NCBI GenBank assembly: GCA_963573305.1
Contig: OY754338.1
Span: 45,163,531-45,227,530, forward strand
DNA: 64,000 nt
Origin: Pyrrhosoma nymphula
Lineage: Eukaryota > Arthropoda > Insecta > Odonata > Coenagrionidae
Reading direction: 5' to 3'
Shown: piece after piece, positions 9,762 to 23,639 of the stretch
How positions within the stretch are numbered: position 1 is the stretch's first letter
Layout: each line of letters starts with the position of its first letter
The notes under the pieces: generated by a model
Told to the model about the DNA's origin: nothing
The model's database searches: none
Seen by the model: the letters and a program-made list of their open reading frames with translations, nothing else
Position numbers and translations under genes: made by a program

Positions 9762-11806
9762 AAGCTCAGGTTTGTAGGAGTTTAACATTTAAGGTGGTTG
9801 TTAACGGCGTGTTGGACCAAGACTGATATCATTTCGCTTTCCTATGTTGAGCACCGATGCCTTTATTTTGGCACGCGATGTGCGTGTGTGTCGTTATAAT
9901 TTTCCTTTATGCACGGGTTTATTTTACGAGGCTATTTTTAAGTGGTTTCCAATCACCTAAGCCGGTTTTTAAGGTAAAGAGGGCATTTTTAACGTTATTT
10001 TTTTGGCCTCCGAAACACAATTTGCGGCGAATGAACGTGTTTATTAGTCTTTATTTTTGAAAAGTGCTCTGCTTTTGCGCGCCGCAGGTATATTTGCGCG
10101 CTGAGTGGCCTTGAAGATAATTTATTTGCATCGCTGCCATTGAAGGTGAACTACTTGGGTTCCTATCCAGTACGTTCTTTGCATGGGCTTGCAGTCAGAT
10201 TTTCCCTTGTCGTTAATTTGCTTTTCTCAGACAGTTATCCTTTTCAAGGACCCTTATCTCTCCTGTGATTTATTGGGTGCAACCATGGGGAAGGAATATC
10301 AGAAAGTCGTTGAGCACTGGAAAGAGGAAATAATCACGGTCATTTAATGGCAACGGATTTGTCTAATTGCATGTTACGCTTTTATTTAGTCAAGAGTTTG
10401 GGCTCAACTCAAATGTTAACATGCATTAACCGCCAATTTAACATTATTTATTCTGCTAACTATTCAAATTCCATTCTTAAGCCCAACTGGAATTGTACTA
10501 GTCATATATTTCAAAGCCGCCGGATGCTGCTTATTATTGCATTGAAAGAAAACGTTCATTCCCAGCAGGTCCTAATTTTTCGAGAGAACGTTGCTACATG
10601 TCAACGCTGTGAAGTATCGTAAATGTCGCTGGTAATCGGCTACCTATAAGGAAAATGAACGAGTCATCTTTGGGGTTGAATACAATGGTGCTACCGGCGT
10701 AGATTGCAGTATTTTTTTCAGATTCACTCCGATGAATTGGGCATTGTTCACTAGACAAGTGTTGTCTTTGAATTGAATCTTCTCATTCAGATGTTTTTAA
10801 GCTGTACTTCAACCTGTGAAGAGAACTTAAATTTCAAATTGTTTGCATTTCAGATATTTGAAAAAAGGTATTTGTTTGCCATAGATTTGCACCCTCACCA
10901 TTTAAGGATAATATTTTGGGTTGAATCAAGTTAAAAAAGAGAATTGTGCGTTTCTCGGCCTAAGTATTCGCAATTTGCCAACACGTTAGCGTATCTAATC
11001 GTTAAACGAATGGTCATTTCGCGGTTATGAGAAGTGTTCACGGTTTTTCATGAACCAAAGTGTTCTTTTTCATTATAATGCATTAGTTTTTATAAAAATA
11101 CAACACCCTCCATTCCTTTTGCTCAATGTCGATTCCACAGCCTATTCTATTTGGTCTAGGTTTCGTAAGCCATGTTTTTATGCAGGCGGAAGCCTCATAT
11201 ACATATACATATATATACATAACCTTTTTCGACCATATGTGTGCATGCAATGATTCCTGAGATTCATGGATTCGTGTAAAAAAAACTACAAGCGTTGACG
11301 TAAGTGTTAGTAAATGTTTACAGAGATATAATTATAAATCTGATTCTGATGTCTCAGGAATATTGCGTGTGTTTTTGTATGTTCAATATGCATTCAATTG
11401 ATCTGTGATTCCAAAAAAATTATCTGTTCCAAAAAAAGATAACTGTGTGTATTTAGTTCTGTGAAGAATATAAATTCACGTGTAAAACTTTGATGCATCA
11501 TCAAATTTTATATGTGATCCTCTGTATTGGGAATTATTGACGGCTGGTTTTAAAAGCCAAAGAACATTTATACATATGTGTTGTTAACATAAACGAAATG
11601 TCGTGTGAAAAAAGAAAAAAACTGATATTTTTATAAGGTTTAATAAATGTTTCCTAGAAAATAATTATACACGAGAGTAATTTATGAGAAACCTTGTTTC
11701 TTAAGGTGTATCGGTGAGTAATCACTGAAATGGTATTTGTAATACTATTTACCAGCGGAGAAAAAAATTCTCGCAAATTAAAAATTTTGTTAATAGTGTT
11801 AATAAA
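9762..11806 (+). other. 3' untranslated and downstream region of the membrane protein gene
   Basis: AT-rich sequence follows the stop codon. The first exact AATAAA hexamers noticed are at 11642-11647 and 11801-11806. The second is followed by a T/GT-rich stretch typical of a cleavage region. A variant signal nearer the stop could be used instead, so the transcript end is uncertain. No coding potential was seen. Confidence 0.3.
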
Positions 11807-14800
11807 TCACATGCTTGTTTATTAATATCGTCTTTGCCTTTCTACCTTCGAAGAAAGTAATTATGTTAACTAGCCTCCTATGCTATGAATGAGGGAAAAT
11901 ATTTATTTCATATATATAGTATTGTTGTGCAGTGAAAAATATTTTCCCACTCCAGTATGGGACCAATTTGTCTCATTTTTGAGTCCTGTCGATGTTTTTA
12001 AAGCTAGGTTAAACGTCATGATACCAGTGTTTCCTCCATAAAACAATTTGATCACACATTTGATACGTAGATTGATGATTTGAGATAATACTTGACATTA
12101 CTCCTTATAGTTTACTGACCTTTTATTAGCAACCAGTAACCGTATTAATAATGCGGCAAAAAACTTTTGTCGACCTCCTAATTTCGCGATTTTCAGGATA
12201 TTTTAACTCATTTTTCAAATGACAGACTGAAATTTCATTATGTGCGAGGCGCTATGTTATTATTAGGTCTCCTCAATATCCAATATTTTTGTCCCAAATC
12301 CCTTATCATATATATCCCAATTGAATGCTCCGTCTACAAAATGAATTGCATCCATGGATAATCTTTATCATTCTCCTTATTGGTTTCCGCTAATCACCGC
12401 TGATTCTCAATTTGGTGCCAATAAACGATTCGAACTGGCTTATATGAAGCTTTCGGAAGAAACTTCTGATACTTTTCTTATTTTGCGATAATTTGAGTAT
12501 CTGCAAGGTCATTCATATTCAGCCATATGCATCACTAAAGCAAGGTGATCTACACCTTTTCACTAATTGTTCATTTTCAAGTACACAATCGTCAGTCTTG
12601 TAGTTGCAAGCTGCTTGTTTCCAAGGTTTTTTGTCTCCAGATTTTAGAATATTATTTTACCTCTGCCTTTGTCCTCATTAAAACAAAATATGAGAAATAG
12701 ATGCATAGATAGAAATTTCTTTTTTTATGATCTCACATTTGACAAATCCCAGGCAAGGCGAATAATTTTTCCTCTGTGGAATATCGCACATTGAAAAATC
12801 TGTATACCTGACCAAAATATTTCTATTTGTAAACATTGAGATAGATAAGTGGGACACCTTCCAACCTTACGTTATATTAGAATAGGATCTCTGGAGTGAA
12901 TTAGGATCGTTGGAGTAGTATGTGTCCATAGTTACCATATCAAATTCATCCATTATCTATGAATTTATAATTCTTCGTTTTACAGTAATCTTTATGAGCT
13001 GCATAAAATGTTCCTGAGGATATTATGAATTTAAAAGACCAGCACCGGGTAATGGGTGAGCCTTTTCAGCTAAGAATCAAGCCTGTTTAAACACACAAGT
13101 AGGTTCTGCTCAAGTACTTACTAATCAATTGGAATAACACCAAACTTACTAATAATTGAAGTTTCTGCCGAAAACATACTGTGATCCAGTATTTACTAAA
13201 TCCTTAGAAAGCATACGATTATGATTCAGACGTTGTCCTTCTGATACTTAAACCCGTTACTAACCACGTGGACGATTTCGTCCTAGTTCAAACTGGTTAG
13301 CAATCTCTATCAGTACCATATTTACCTGGCTCTATGACATGACGGTTTCGTAACATCTTCCCATTTGCGGAATCATATAAATGGCAAAAATATTATGCAC
13401 ATATTTACTTATCCAGAATAAAAGGAAGATTAATTTATTGAAAAACTTAATAGACTTGCTAAATGAAATTGGACAGCAGGAGTTTAACAATTTATCTCAA
13501 GGATGAGCTAAATTCTCTAACGTACGATGTCTTTGGAAGATAAATGAATATATCTGCGTAGGAAGAAACCCAATGGAGATGAATAGTGTTTCTGTCAAAT
13601 ACTTTAAATGCGGTACTTGGACCATTTTTCCCAAACAAACGGCATGCCTGTCGTAGATTAATAACGCTTCCTTCATGGGTGATTTACCAGCTACGATGAA
13701 GTACCGAAGACTTCTCAAGAATGATAAATCTGAATGGCAGATATTAGGTGCTTAAAGAATATTAGAGAGAAAATGGTAGGTTCAATACATCCACTATATT
13801 ATCCTCATCTCATTCCTGTCGTGGTTTCTGTTATCTCTGGATAAATGGTCCCTTCATCGCCTTTGCACGCAATTTATCTCCGTACTTGAAGCAAGAAAAC
13901 AGGACGTATAACTGGAATCGTGGTTAGAAAAAACTATTACTAGTTCGTTTCTCAAGAAAATCAAATAAGACTCGATTAGCCACAGTCTAACGAGTTGTAC
14001 CATACTCCATACCATGAGTTTTGGGTCTCGGCTCATATTACTCGCAAAAGGTTGGCATTTGTTCCCTAGGATGTAATCTTAACCGCTTACTGCTTGTATG
14101 CAAGCCGATCTTTATTGATGCCGGGAGTTATTTACTAAGCACTCAGCCCAGATAAAGGTTTTTCGTTTAAGGGATCGCATAAAGGAATTGGGTAACTATT
14201 GTTCAAAGCACGATACAAGTCTGGGAGCTTAAGCGTTATTACGGTAGGTTATCGAGCCATTCGGGAATAAGGCGATGCGTTTGAGTCAACGTAAAAACCG
14301 TGCCTTTGGTTATGATATTTGGCGTATGTTTGCGTACGCAATGGCACGAATTTCCTTGGAGTGTTAAGAAAGAAGGATGTTGCACACTTTCTTTTAATCT
14401 ACGGTACTACTGTTGGTATTTAATTAGAACACATTAAAAATGAATGTCACCGTAAAATAATGATTCACACGGAGTTGTAAAACAAACTATGTTAGATTTT
14501 AGTTGTTATTCACATATATCGTTACCCTGTAAGTACATTTGAATTACGTTACGTGTATATAAACATCCAGTGAGTAAGGTTTTTTGGCGTTCCTGCTTTT
14601 CATGAGTATTTATATCGCAAATGTCGCCATGATCATCAAATCTTTGTAATTTACTCGAGTCATCAAGTAAGAATTTTCAGAGTGATCCATCTTCAGCGAT
14701 GAAAAGTTTTATGCTCCGTCTGGGGCACCCATGTATCATAGAATTAAATAAACTGGTAAGGGGATAAATTTATGAAAGAACTGATGAAAATACTATTGCC

Positions 14801-17300
14801 ATACCTCTATGACCACCTTCGCTTTCTCTGCCCGAGAAAATCGAATACATTTTGTGTTCTTATGACTTACTTTCATTCCGTATTCCTGGTTCTGGTTTTC
14901 TAATGTTTTAACCAAATCTATGAAGGATTAATTATCTCTCATGCGTATATACCGTCATCATTCCCGTATCCTTGTGTCAAACAGGGCGCTTATGATATTT
15001 TAAACCCTCTGGTCATTATTAATATTAATCGCTGTCACACGCGCAAGCAAATACAACCGTGTGAGAAATTGGGTGCATGATGTAGGGATAGGTGATATGG
15101 TGGAGAAAAGTTTTGAAGGGACTTGCGACAAAAATTGTGTGTATAATAATACTTCTGTTGCGTGTAGGGACTTCCTCCTTTCTCCACTCCTCAATGTAAA
15201 TTATGCGTCTTCCATATTGTGTTGCCGTCCGGGATGAATGAATTTATGAGCGAAACCCCTTCCCAGAGACTCTTCCCCGCTCGTGTTTGCCAAAGTAATG
15301 TTTGAGTTGTATTGCTTCCCCACCATCTTCCTCTGTATTGCGTCGGGAAAAGATTTTCTCCTCCACTTGCTCCCGGAATCAACCGAGAATTTTCCCCAAC
15401 CTCACCCTCCTCCCACCATAGCCGCGAAAACTCCCACGTCAACTCCACATTCCCCCAAGATCAGAACCTCACCCCTTACCCATTTTACCCTTGTTCCCTT
15501 TTCCTTAAATTCTCCCACCCCCATCTCCTTCCCCTTCCGGTTTCCCATATATATCCAGTGTTTTCTCTCTCTCTCTCCGGGCAGGCCTCTCCAAAACCCA
15601 GCCTTCCTCTCTACACACTCTTGAGCCCGCATCCTTCCCACACTTCCCCTAATCTTTCCCTCAACACTCACCACCCGAAACTCTTTGGCACATCGGCGTA
15701 AAACTTAAGGAGTCACATGTCTTACAGAGCTTTCCTCCCGCGTTTAAGCTGTCTTCGCCCCTCTTTGCGACTTGCGAAGACAAGTGAAGAGGGAGACTTG
15801 GTCGCCTATCACGGTCGTTTCCTAGTCGACAGAGTCTTGCGTTCCCCAAGTTTGTTGGAATTTCTCTTTCAAAAATACATATAGAATGGATCACATGTAA
15901 ATATCATCCGATGTAGATTTAAAGTAATTGAAACTAAGCTATGATTTCAACTTTTGACGTAATTAGTCTTATAAATCTTTAGAAGCCTGGCTACTTATAG
16001 CCGGCAGCGATGCACCTACATTGTGTACACCAAACATTTAATTATTGTAGCTAAGGTAACTTATAGATCTTCTACAATGTCAATTTTTGATCAATATATA
16101 AATAACGTCTTTCGTATGGCTCAAATTAACTTTTTTTAATAAAATATTAAAATATATAGTGAAATAAATACCTCCTACGCAAACAGATATTTATTTGCCA
16201 TTTTATAGATTAGTATAATCGTTGAATTTTAAATGTACTTGTACATCAATATAAATCTAAGAAATGACAGCCTACATGAGAATATAGAGTAGGGAGTAAA
16301 TTCAGCGAACGTAATTACGAATTACGTCACCTTGGGTAGTAAACGCGGTATAAGCATCGATTGCCTCCCTTTGATTTTCTTTTCTTTATTTTATCCGGGC
16401 ACTTTATATTAAGTTGCGTATCCGGTCAAGCCCATTGGTCCCATATCGTTAATTTTATATTATTTCTCTTTAATGCGATACTTTTTCAGTCGAAAACATT
16501 GGGTGATTATCTTCATCACTAATGAATTGAAATTACAACTTTTGTCTTTTAATATATTTTAAAACAATCACTAATGACTAAGCTGAGGACATTCAGGCGC
16601 TAAAAATGAAGAAATAGGTAGCCTAAATAGGCACCAAAAATTTCAAAATAGGCTCTTAAAATAGACTTAAAATATTTTTTAATCGAAGATATGAAAACAA
16701 AAATTAAAAAAACCGATAAATCGACGAAAGTTCAATTATTAACTTTGGCCCCAAAGAGTTGGTCGATACCAGTAACAGCTGTCACTATTCTAGAAGCACC
16801 TCTAGTGTAATAACAGATTCATTACGATGAAATTTGAAGGAACCAAGAAATGAATAAATGGCATCACTCACAATTTAAAAAAGCTCGAAGTCACACAATA
16901 CAGAACGGCCACAAGGCCACGACTTAACCCAAGTCTCTAGAATAGTCTCCTTACCCAAGTATTAAAAAAAAACCATACGAGCTTCGGCTTGGAAACTATA
17001 GGCTTTGGAACCTAGAGTAAACTGCTTAGCCTTTGGCTTTGGAACGAGACAGATACCCACACAAGGATTTGGAACCTTGTCGAAGAAACGAAATTGCAGG
17101 CTTTGGATCCTCAACCAAGAAACCCACCCGTGGCTGGTATTGCACGGCAATTGGGCGTGGCCCCTATGGCGATGGGGTTACTGGTTCAAATGCCTGAACT
17201 GGTAATGACAATGTCACCATGGACCTACGCAATATACTAACAATTTCTACATAAAACAAACAGGACGACAAACAACAGAATGCATTTGGCGCCGCCATAG
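11807..17300. other. Gene-free AT-rich stretch
   Basis: No credible gene, RNA or intact mobile element was seen. A pyrimidine-rich, GC-richer segment lies at about 15360-15690 and contains overlapping open frames caused by its C/T bias. A 9-bp hairpin (TGTCTTCGC with GCGAAGACA) lies around 15749-15785. Confidence 0.5.
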
Positions 17301-17690
17301 CAACGTTCTCAACGTATTTTTAGGGCTGTAAGTGCTTGCGATGAAAAACTAAGTCTACTTTCTTAAGAGGTTTGAGACATGCTCTTTTAAATGATTGAAA
17401 ATTCAAATGATTGACTAAGTATCTAGAAGGTTTTTCTTTTGTAAGAGCGGGCAGAAAGTAAACTATTTTTGTCGTTTTTACAAATGTCATCCTCAACGTT
17501 GTACCTATTTTTTATGGTCTTATATGCCTGCGATGAAAAACCAGGTATACTTTTTTAGAGGGTTTAAATCATTCTCTTTATAATGAAAATGATACAAAAG
17601 AAATTCCAGAGGGTCTTTTATTGTAAAAGCGGGGTGAAAATGCCCAATTTTTGGCATTTTTACAAAAATTCAATTTTTGACTCGTTTTTT
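17301..17690. repeat. Two diverged tandem copies of a unit of about 193 bp
   Basis: Copy 1 starts at CAACGTT (17301) and copy 2 at CAACGTT (17494). Shared anchors are TGCGATGAAAAAC (17337 and 17529), the following ACT/TACTTT, TTTGAGACATGCTCTTT against TTTAAATCATTCTCTTT, and a TTGTAA-AGCGGG block near each end. Divergence is clearly above 20 percent by eye, so the duplication is old. Confidence 0.7.
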
Positions 17691-18676
17691 AAACAAATGG
17701 AAAGCACTAGATAGATGAAATTTTGTACTCATAAACCATGTATTGATATGTTATCATGCTCAAAGTTTCACGTTGATTTTACCTTCAATTCCTGAAATAT
17801 AGGAAGCCAAAATTTTAATTTTTTTTTCGATCCGCAATTTTTCGGACCAGTTTCGCCCTGATTTTTCTACGAGGAGGACGCATTTGCAGTTATTTTTATT
17901 ATTTTGTTTAATAGAGCTCAAAATGTTGTAAAAGATAGCCAATTTTTGTTTCTCTTATCAAAATATCTAATGTCTCAAAGTTACCGAATTCTCATAGTCA
18001 TACTTAAGATAGCTGCGGCGTGGGGTCAAACAAATTACTATATATCAGCAAGTATACCTTCAGCGAACGTAAAACTTTACAAATGTTGTTGGGGATATGT
18101 GTGAATATCCATAGAAAATGTAATTTAAAAAATTGATGGTCAAGCGGGGACCACCAGACACTTGGCATGTAATGATCCAATAGTGTACCTTTAAGTGGGT
18201 GAAAAAGACGTTCGAACTGATGTATCGGAGGCGCACATTATTCCTGTCACGTACCAAACGTATTTCAATAATTTTATCTGCAGAGTATAATGCAGTATTT
18301 AGCCATTTTTCCCATAATATCAATACTTGCTGTGAAGGCAGATCAACTTCACTGGAACTGAAACGAACGAAATAGTCGCGTTTGGGTGTGTTAGGGGTAA
18401 GAAGTGTGGGTTTTACTGTGATTGCAAAACATGGAGATGGTTGTACAGGGTGCCCTTTTCAGTGGAAAGTCCATTCGCTACCAACTGGCTCTACACGGGG
18501 GAGCAAAGTTGTCTCCTCGTTTGATTATTTGGGTTTATCAAGGTTGCAAACATTCATTGCCTACTTCAAAATACACAATCGGTTACCTCAGTTTTCCAAA
18601 TATCAGCGTATTTTGTCCCAGCTTTTTATAGATCGTAAACATTGAAGAAAGATCTAAGGCTTTCCCGGCGTAAGGT

Positions 18677-18796
18677 GATGTTGAAGATTGTACGGGCTTC
18701 CCACCGGGAATGATGAGGATGAACGACACGTATATCGAAACGTCGGAAGAGATGAAGAGTTTAACTAGGTGGGAAGCCCGAGCAACCTTCAACATC
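18677..18796. repeat. Inverted repeat with 29-base arms (hairpin element)
   Basis: Arms 18677-18705 and 18768-18796 are reverse complements at 26 of 29 positions (GATGTTGAAG to GGCTTCCCACC). The central part contains TGATGAGGAT and ATCGAAACGTCGG, which resemble hammerhead core blocks, but C3 is replaced by A and stem II is poor. It is probably the terminal structure of a retroelement or a foldback element. Confidence 0.6.
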
Positions 18797-18895
18797 TTAA
18801 AAATTGAGTAAAATTCGCTGGTTAAACTTTACCGCACTCTAAAGTTCAATTCCGTTTGAAACGTTGCCAAAAAGTTGTTGTCCTCTCCCTTCCGC

Positions 18896-18967
18896 TTAGT
18901 AGTATACCTTTTCCGCACGAGCCTTCCCCTTCTTAACGACACGCTTCACGGACGTGACTGCCGCCAT
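18896..18967 (-). other. Short minus-strand reading frame in a GC-richer patch (possible pseudogene start)
   Basis: On the minus strand an ATG in good context (accaaacATGGCGGC) starts a 23-codon basic peptide (MAAVTSVKRVVKKGKARAEK and three more) that stops at TAA. A one-base shift continues as TKRKGEDNNFLATFQTELNF. The basic composition and the GC-richer upstream region suggest a degraded or retroposed coding start. The family is not recognised and it may be chance. Confidence 0.15.
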
Positions 18968-19488
18968 GTTTGGTTGTCACCATATGCGTGAATAAATCTG
19001 CGTTTCCTGGTATTGATTAGCGGCAGTCGTTTGCGTTGCGCGAGGCGATGAAACTGCTACATTTCCGTAGCCGTCTCAACCGTTTCAGCACGGGTAGAGT
19101 TAGCATCATCCACTTCACTGGTTATACGACTTCCCAAATAGCATTTTTCGGCAGTTCATTTATTTCATGCCTGCCGGGTGGTACTCCCAACTGTAGAGCG
19201 TACCACATTTAGTTGACTGTGTGGGCCTTATGGAGAACGAGAATGATGTTGCCAGAATTATTGTCTGTATGCTCACATCTAGGCCACGTGGCCAACCATT
19301 TCTAACTCCAGACAAAGTTTAAGTAAGTTAGTTCGCGGTACAATCTTTGAGTATTGATAGACAGCTAGATATGCAGTTAGTATACTGCATAGCACGGTGA
19401 TATTTTTTCTGCTGATATTAGCAGCATCGCACCTCCAACCTTAAGGCGATATGCAAAGGAAATCAATTTTAATATAAACCTACAACTC

Positions 19489-19532
19489 ACTCACTCAGTG
19501 ATTCAACCCGAAGGTTGAGTCACTGAGTGAGT
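19489..19532. repeat. 20-bp stem hairpin at the SINE tail
   Basis: ACTCACTCAGTGATTCAACC (19489-19508) is the reverse complement of 19513-19532 with one mismatch. The loop is four bases (CGAA). It abuts the tRNA-like element on its right, at what would be that element's 3' end. Confidence 0.8.
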
Positions 19533-19706
19533 CCACCCCGGACTAAGCCACAGGCGTGTGAATTTCACACATTCAGGGTAGGATGGCTAGTTCTTTTCCT
19601 TGGGCCATTTAGCATTCCGAGGATTTTTTTGTTCGAAGGCGTCCAAAGGCTTCACCCTCCAATCAGTAGTCAAGTGCTCTACCCATTAGGCCACCACGCT
19701 CCCAAA
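19489..19706 (-). mobile_element. tRNA-derived SINE (minus strand)
   Basis: Read on the minus strand, the head is GCGTGGTGGCCTAATGGGTA followed by GAGCAC, a good RNA polymerase III A box. About 33 bases later TTCGAACAA is a weakened B box. The spacing is that of a tRNA. A tRNA-unrelated body follows and the tail ends in the 19489-19532 hairpin. A functional tRNA is excluded because the acceptor stem and a clean cloverleaf are missing. Confidence 0.6.
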
Positions 19707-20399
19707 AACCTATAACTACTGTCCACTTAATGTCAAACAACTAGAGGATGGTGTCTCACCATCTAACCTCGGACCTGATTTTAGGATCGGTGCGTTATCG
19801 ACCAAGTTACCTCCGCAGAAAGTATTGAAAAGTTATCGCGATGAAAATATACATATATATTTATGTTTTTCAACATTCATGAATATCTATCTTAATTATC
19901 TTTTTTGTTTTATTTTTCTTATTTTGATTTGCATAACAAATGAAAGTATTTGCTTTAAGTACATATATCAGCAATGTAAAAAGTGTCGCATTTTACCGCT
20001 TACGACACGTTCCCTTTGTCAAAATACAGGCTGAGTTTTGCTTTGATCTTCGGGTTTACTGTAAAACTGGATTTATCTTCTCATGCTTATATATTTTTCA
20101 TGCCGTTCTAACTGCCCGATATGGGTTTGTTAGAGGGATTAAGTACCTCAACCCACGGCCTTGTTACCGTCACGGAAGAAGATTGTTTGAAGTATGTATC
20201 TAGAGGAAGATGAATCACCCTTTCATTTATTGAACAATACCTACGAAAAGAATAGCTTGAGCCACATTTTTAGTACCTTGTTTGGCAACTTGCATAGTTA
20301 ATTCGTTACTCTGTGCCCTCATTTGAGAACAATGTGAATAGAAGTATGAAATACTCGTGCTATATTTAAGCCCGGAATTATGATCAAAATTTTAGGCTC

Positions 20400-20480
20400 T
20401 CATTCGGGCTCCGAGAAAGAGGATTACAATGAGCTGCAGGTGTTTGAGATTTATATTTGGAGGGGAATGGATAATTCGTG
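20400..20480 (+). mobile_element. Fragment of a non-LTR reverse transcriptase C-terminus
   Basis: The frame from 20407 gives GSEKEDYNELQVFEIYIWRG. It matches the widespread post-RT motif of non-LTR elements, roughly S-E-W-T, a charged segment, then A-F-E-M-W-x-W-R-R-M. A stop follows. Downstream sequence to about 20760 is purine-rich and may be more of the same element, but no frame holds. The element is dead. Confidence 0.45.
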
Positions 20481-23400
20481 ATAAACAGAATGTAAGACTA
20501 ACGTTGAAAAGCAGGAACAGACAGGTGAGTAGATGAAGCTGCTGTAAGGAAAGTTGTAAGAAAAGGAAATAAGAGTCAGAGTTGGCAGTTGCGAAGGGGG
20601 TAAGGGATGCTGAAGGTCTTGATAGAGAGGAGGGTGTTGAGTAACCGGGGGAGGAAAATAAATAAAATAGCTCTGGAATGAAAAGACAGAGGTCGTATGT
20701 CGAGTGTAAGAACGGAATAGTTTACGGAGACAAGAATGTCCAGTGGTAAAATATTGGCATAGGTATTCAAAATGCCAGCTAAATCCTCATATACCAGTAG
20801 ATTACCCCAAATAAAAATTCATTTATGGTATTTTGAGCGAGATATTTCACTAGTCATAATTGATACCATATTAGAATTTTATTATTCTATTATAGCATCT
20901 ACATGAAGCAAGAAGTAAATAGTATAATTGTATTGACAAAAAATCGTTTTTAATCAAAGGAATTCTCAATATTGAACTAAGAAAACATAGAAGACTTAAA
21001 TTTGACTCATTTTGTACACGCCGTACGCAAAAAACGCCTTCACAGCAGCAGATTTTTTTTCTATATTACGAAAAGTATTACGGTTATAAGTTTTTTTATA
21101 GTTGAAAAACCATGTAACCTAGTCACCGTAAACTTTCTGACGCTATCTATGCGTTAATATCTCTTACTGTTTTTCAATAATCACCCTCTGGAGCGCATAT
21201 ATATACGCTCTATATTCCATTGTAAAGGGCTGCAATTTTTTTTATATTTCATAAATTAATACGGTAATTTATTAATTGCAAAGTAAGTTGGTAACAAATT
21301 GGTAATTAAGTAAATTATATTATTTTGGTATCATTGGAGAGGTTAGATACGTTTCTGTATAATGAGAATTTTTGAATATTGTGTGAAATGATGTCACGGT
21401 CAAAATACCTTAAGCATGTCTTATAAATAACACAAGGCCAACTCGCAAACCATTCTAGTGATATATCATCATTCCAAAGTGACTTCCTTTCTATATATTA
21501 GGCATCAACAATTTCATCTTTTGGGGCATTAAGAGCGAAAGTTAGAAGAAAGAAAGAAAGTTATAAGCGTGTACGAAAATGAGACCCATGCCAGTAATAG
21601 TTTTGAGTTTTTTTACTTTCTTCAATCTTTAAATTCCTTAACTAGTGGGTGGGTTTCTTTTGGTTAAATTGCATAATTTAATGATTATGATAGCGAAATT
21701 TTATTGGAAACGACCAGTGAATGAAGGCCTCTGTTATTATATCCGTGTCCAACCATTTCCCAATGAGCTAGTATAAGGTATTAAGACGCCAATTAGAGCA
21801 CTCATTCGTAGATTAGATGTATAAATATGAAAAACATACAGATAGAAACACGTAAAAAGGACACTTACAAAAAAAACTTGGAATTTTCGACGGGCAAGCC
21901 ATTATCGTCAGCGGTAGAATAATCACAGTGCAGTAGATGGCTAAATAGTTATTTACAATCATGCTGTTTGTCATTTTTTACATAGAGGCTTCACACAGAT
22001 ATTTTCCAATGTTTATAACATAAATTTGGTCAGGTTCTGTGCTCAAATAAATGTATCAAAATTCGTCGTAGGAATACTGCTTTCACATAAAATGTTTTCA
22101 GGAAAATTGGTATGGGACACCTAACCACCTTACATGACATCACTTTTGTAATTTCCTAGAAGTATATATATATATCGGACGAAGCTGAGTTGATTCCGCG
22201 TAGGTTATATCAATTCATATTTTAGTTTCGTAGACATCGATACGACAAAAACATCTCCTGTACAGCTAATTGAACAACTAGGCTATTCTTGAGGCATCCG
22301 CGAGGTCTGCTTTATGACTTTATTCTATTTTCGACCTGAAGACACCTGGAAATGAGGTAAAATTCTGAGGTTGAATCGTACTTATTTAGGCATATAATGA
22401 TTTTCATACCGACAAGCCACTAGTCCGGGGCGTGATTCTCCGTCAGGATGGAATTTTTTCTCACGGTAATGTCTATTTATTTTATCACCGTAACTCGGCA
22501 GAGATTTAAAAAAAAATTAGATTAGTAATTTGAATGGGCGATCGACGGCAGAGACCGTATTCTCCATTAAGGGTAGGTGAGCGGGCTTGTAACGGAAGGG
22601 TTAATTCAGAAGACGAGGAAGGGAAAAGAGTATGTATCAGCCAAACCAATGTAAGTTGCAAAACAGTTACGACAACGGTCCGATGCATGGAATTTCTACT
22701 TGAAATGCTCTCCACATAGCGCCGAACTAGAGATCAGGGTTACACGGAAGTAATATCCGCCCCCGTCAGGATGCGAAGCCTAACCCTACCTTCGTATACT
22801 AGCAGAACCATGATGGCTGATCCTTATGATCTCAGTTGGCCGTCGTCACTCCAAGTAACCGACTAATCAATACTAATATAGGCTCTATAGATGCTAACTA
22901 ACGCGGGAAATGTCTTTAAGAAATAGATAGTCTTTTATAACGAGACATTAATAGCTTACTGTATCATTTGTCAAAAATAGTCCAATTATTCGGCATTTTG
23001 CTATCAATTTTGACGCTAAAAGATAATAAATATGAAAAATTACGAAATTTTTTCCGATGAAACACGTTTTTCATTATAGTTTAACAGTATATACTTAATG
23101 CCTACCATGCCTTTTCTGTGTGGGTTGGCATCGTAAGAAGTGGTTCATTGTTTATTTTAGACCTAGGAATTAAGGCCTCTGTGGTTATAAGTATTAGCAT
23201 TTCTTCCATACTGCACTACCCTTACATACCTCTTCTACTTCTCTTATATTCAAGAACTGCTTCGTACACGCTGTCCTTTTCTTATAAGACTTAATATTAC
23301 TCTTCTTTAGAGTCTCATCTATCACTTTACATATGGCTTCCACGGAATACCTCTTACTCTCACAGTAGTCACTACTTTATCATACATTCGTTTCGCTAGA

Positions 23401-23639
23401 TGACTCTAATTTCATTCTAACATCATAGCCAACGCAACGAAGCATTCTCCTTCCCTTCTTGCCAACCCTTTCTAACGCTATCCATTCTAATTTATACTGC
23501 AAACACTTATCAGGTATCCAACATAATTCAGTCATTAATTCCTGAGATTGCTTGAGCGCAACCTTACATTCTATCATTTCCTTAGCAAATATCTAAATAT
23601 TCTTGTAGCTATTCTGTTTTATGTTTATCCCGTTTAAGC

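Noticed and set aside
15312..15701. 129-codon Pro/Ser/His-rich open frame
   Set aside because: It lies in a pyrimidine-rich island where three overlapping frames are open. Composition alone explains it.
19533..19706. Functional tRNA gene on the minus strand
   Set aside because: A and B boxes are present, but the acceptor stem, T arm and a clean anticodon loop are not. It fits a SINE.
22320..22370. CCTGAAGACACCTGGAAATG as another hammerhead-like core
   Set aside because: CTGAAGA is present, but there is no GAAA block after a stem II, so the match is incidental.
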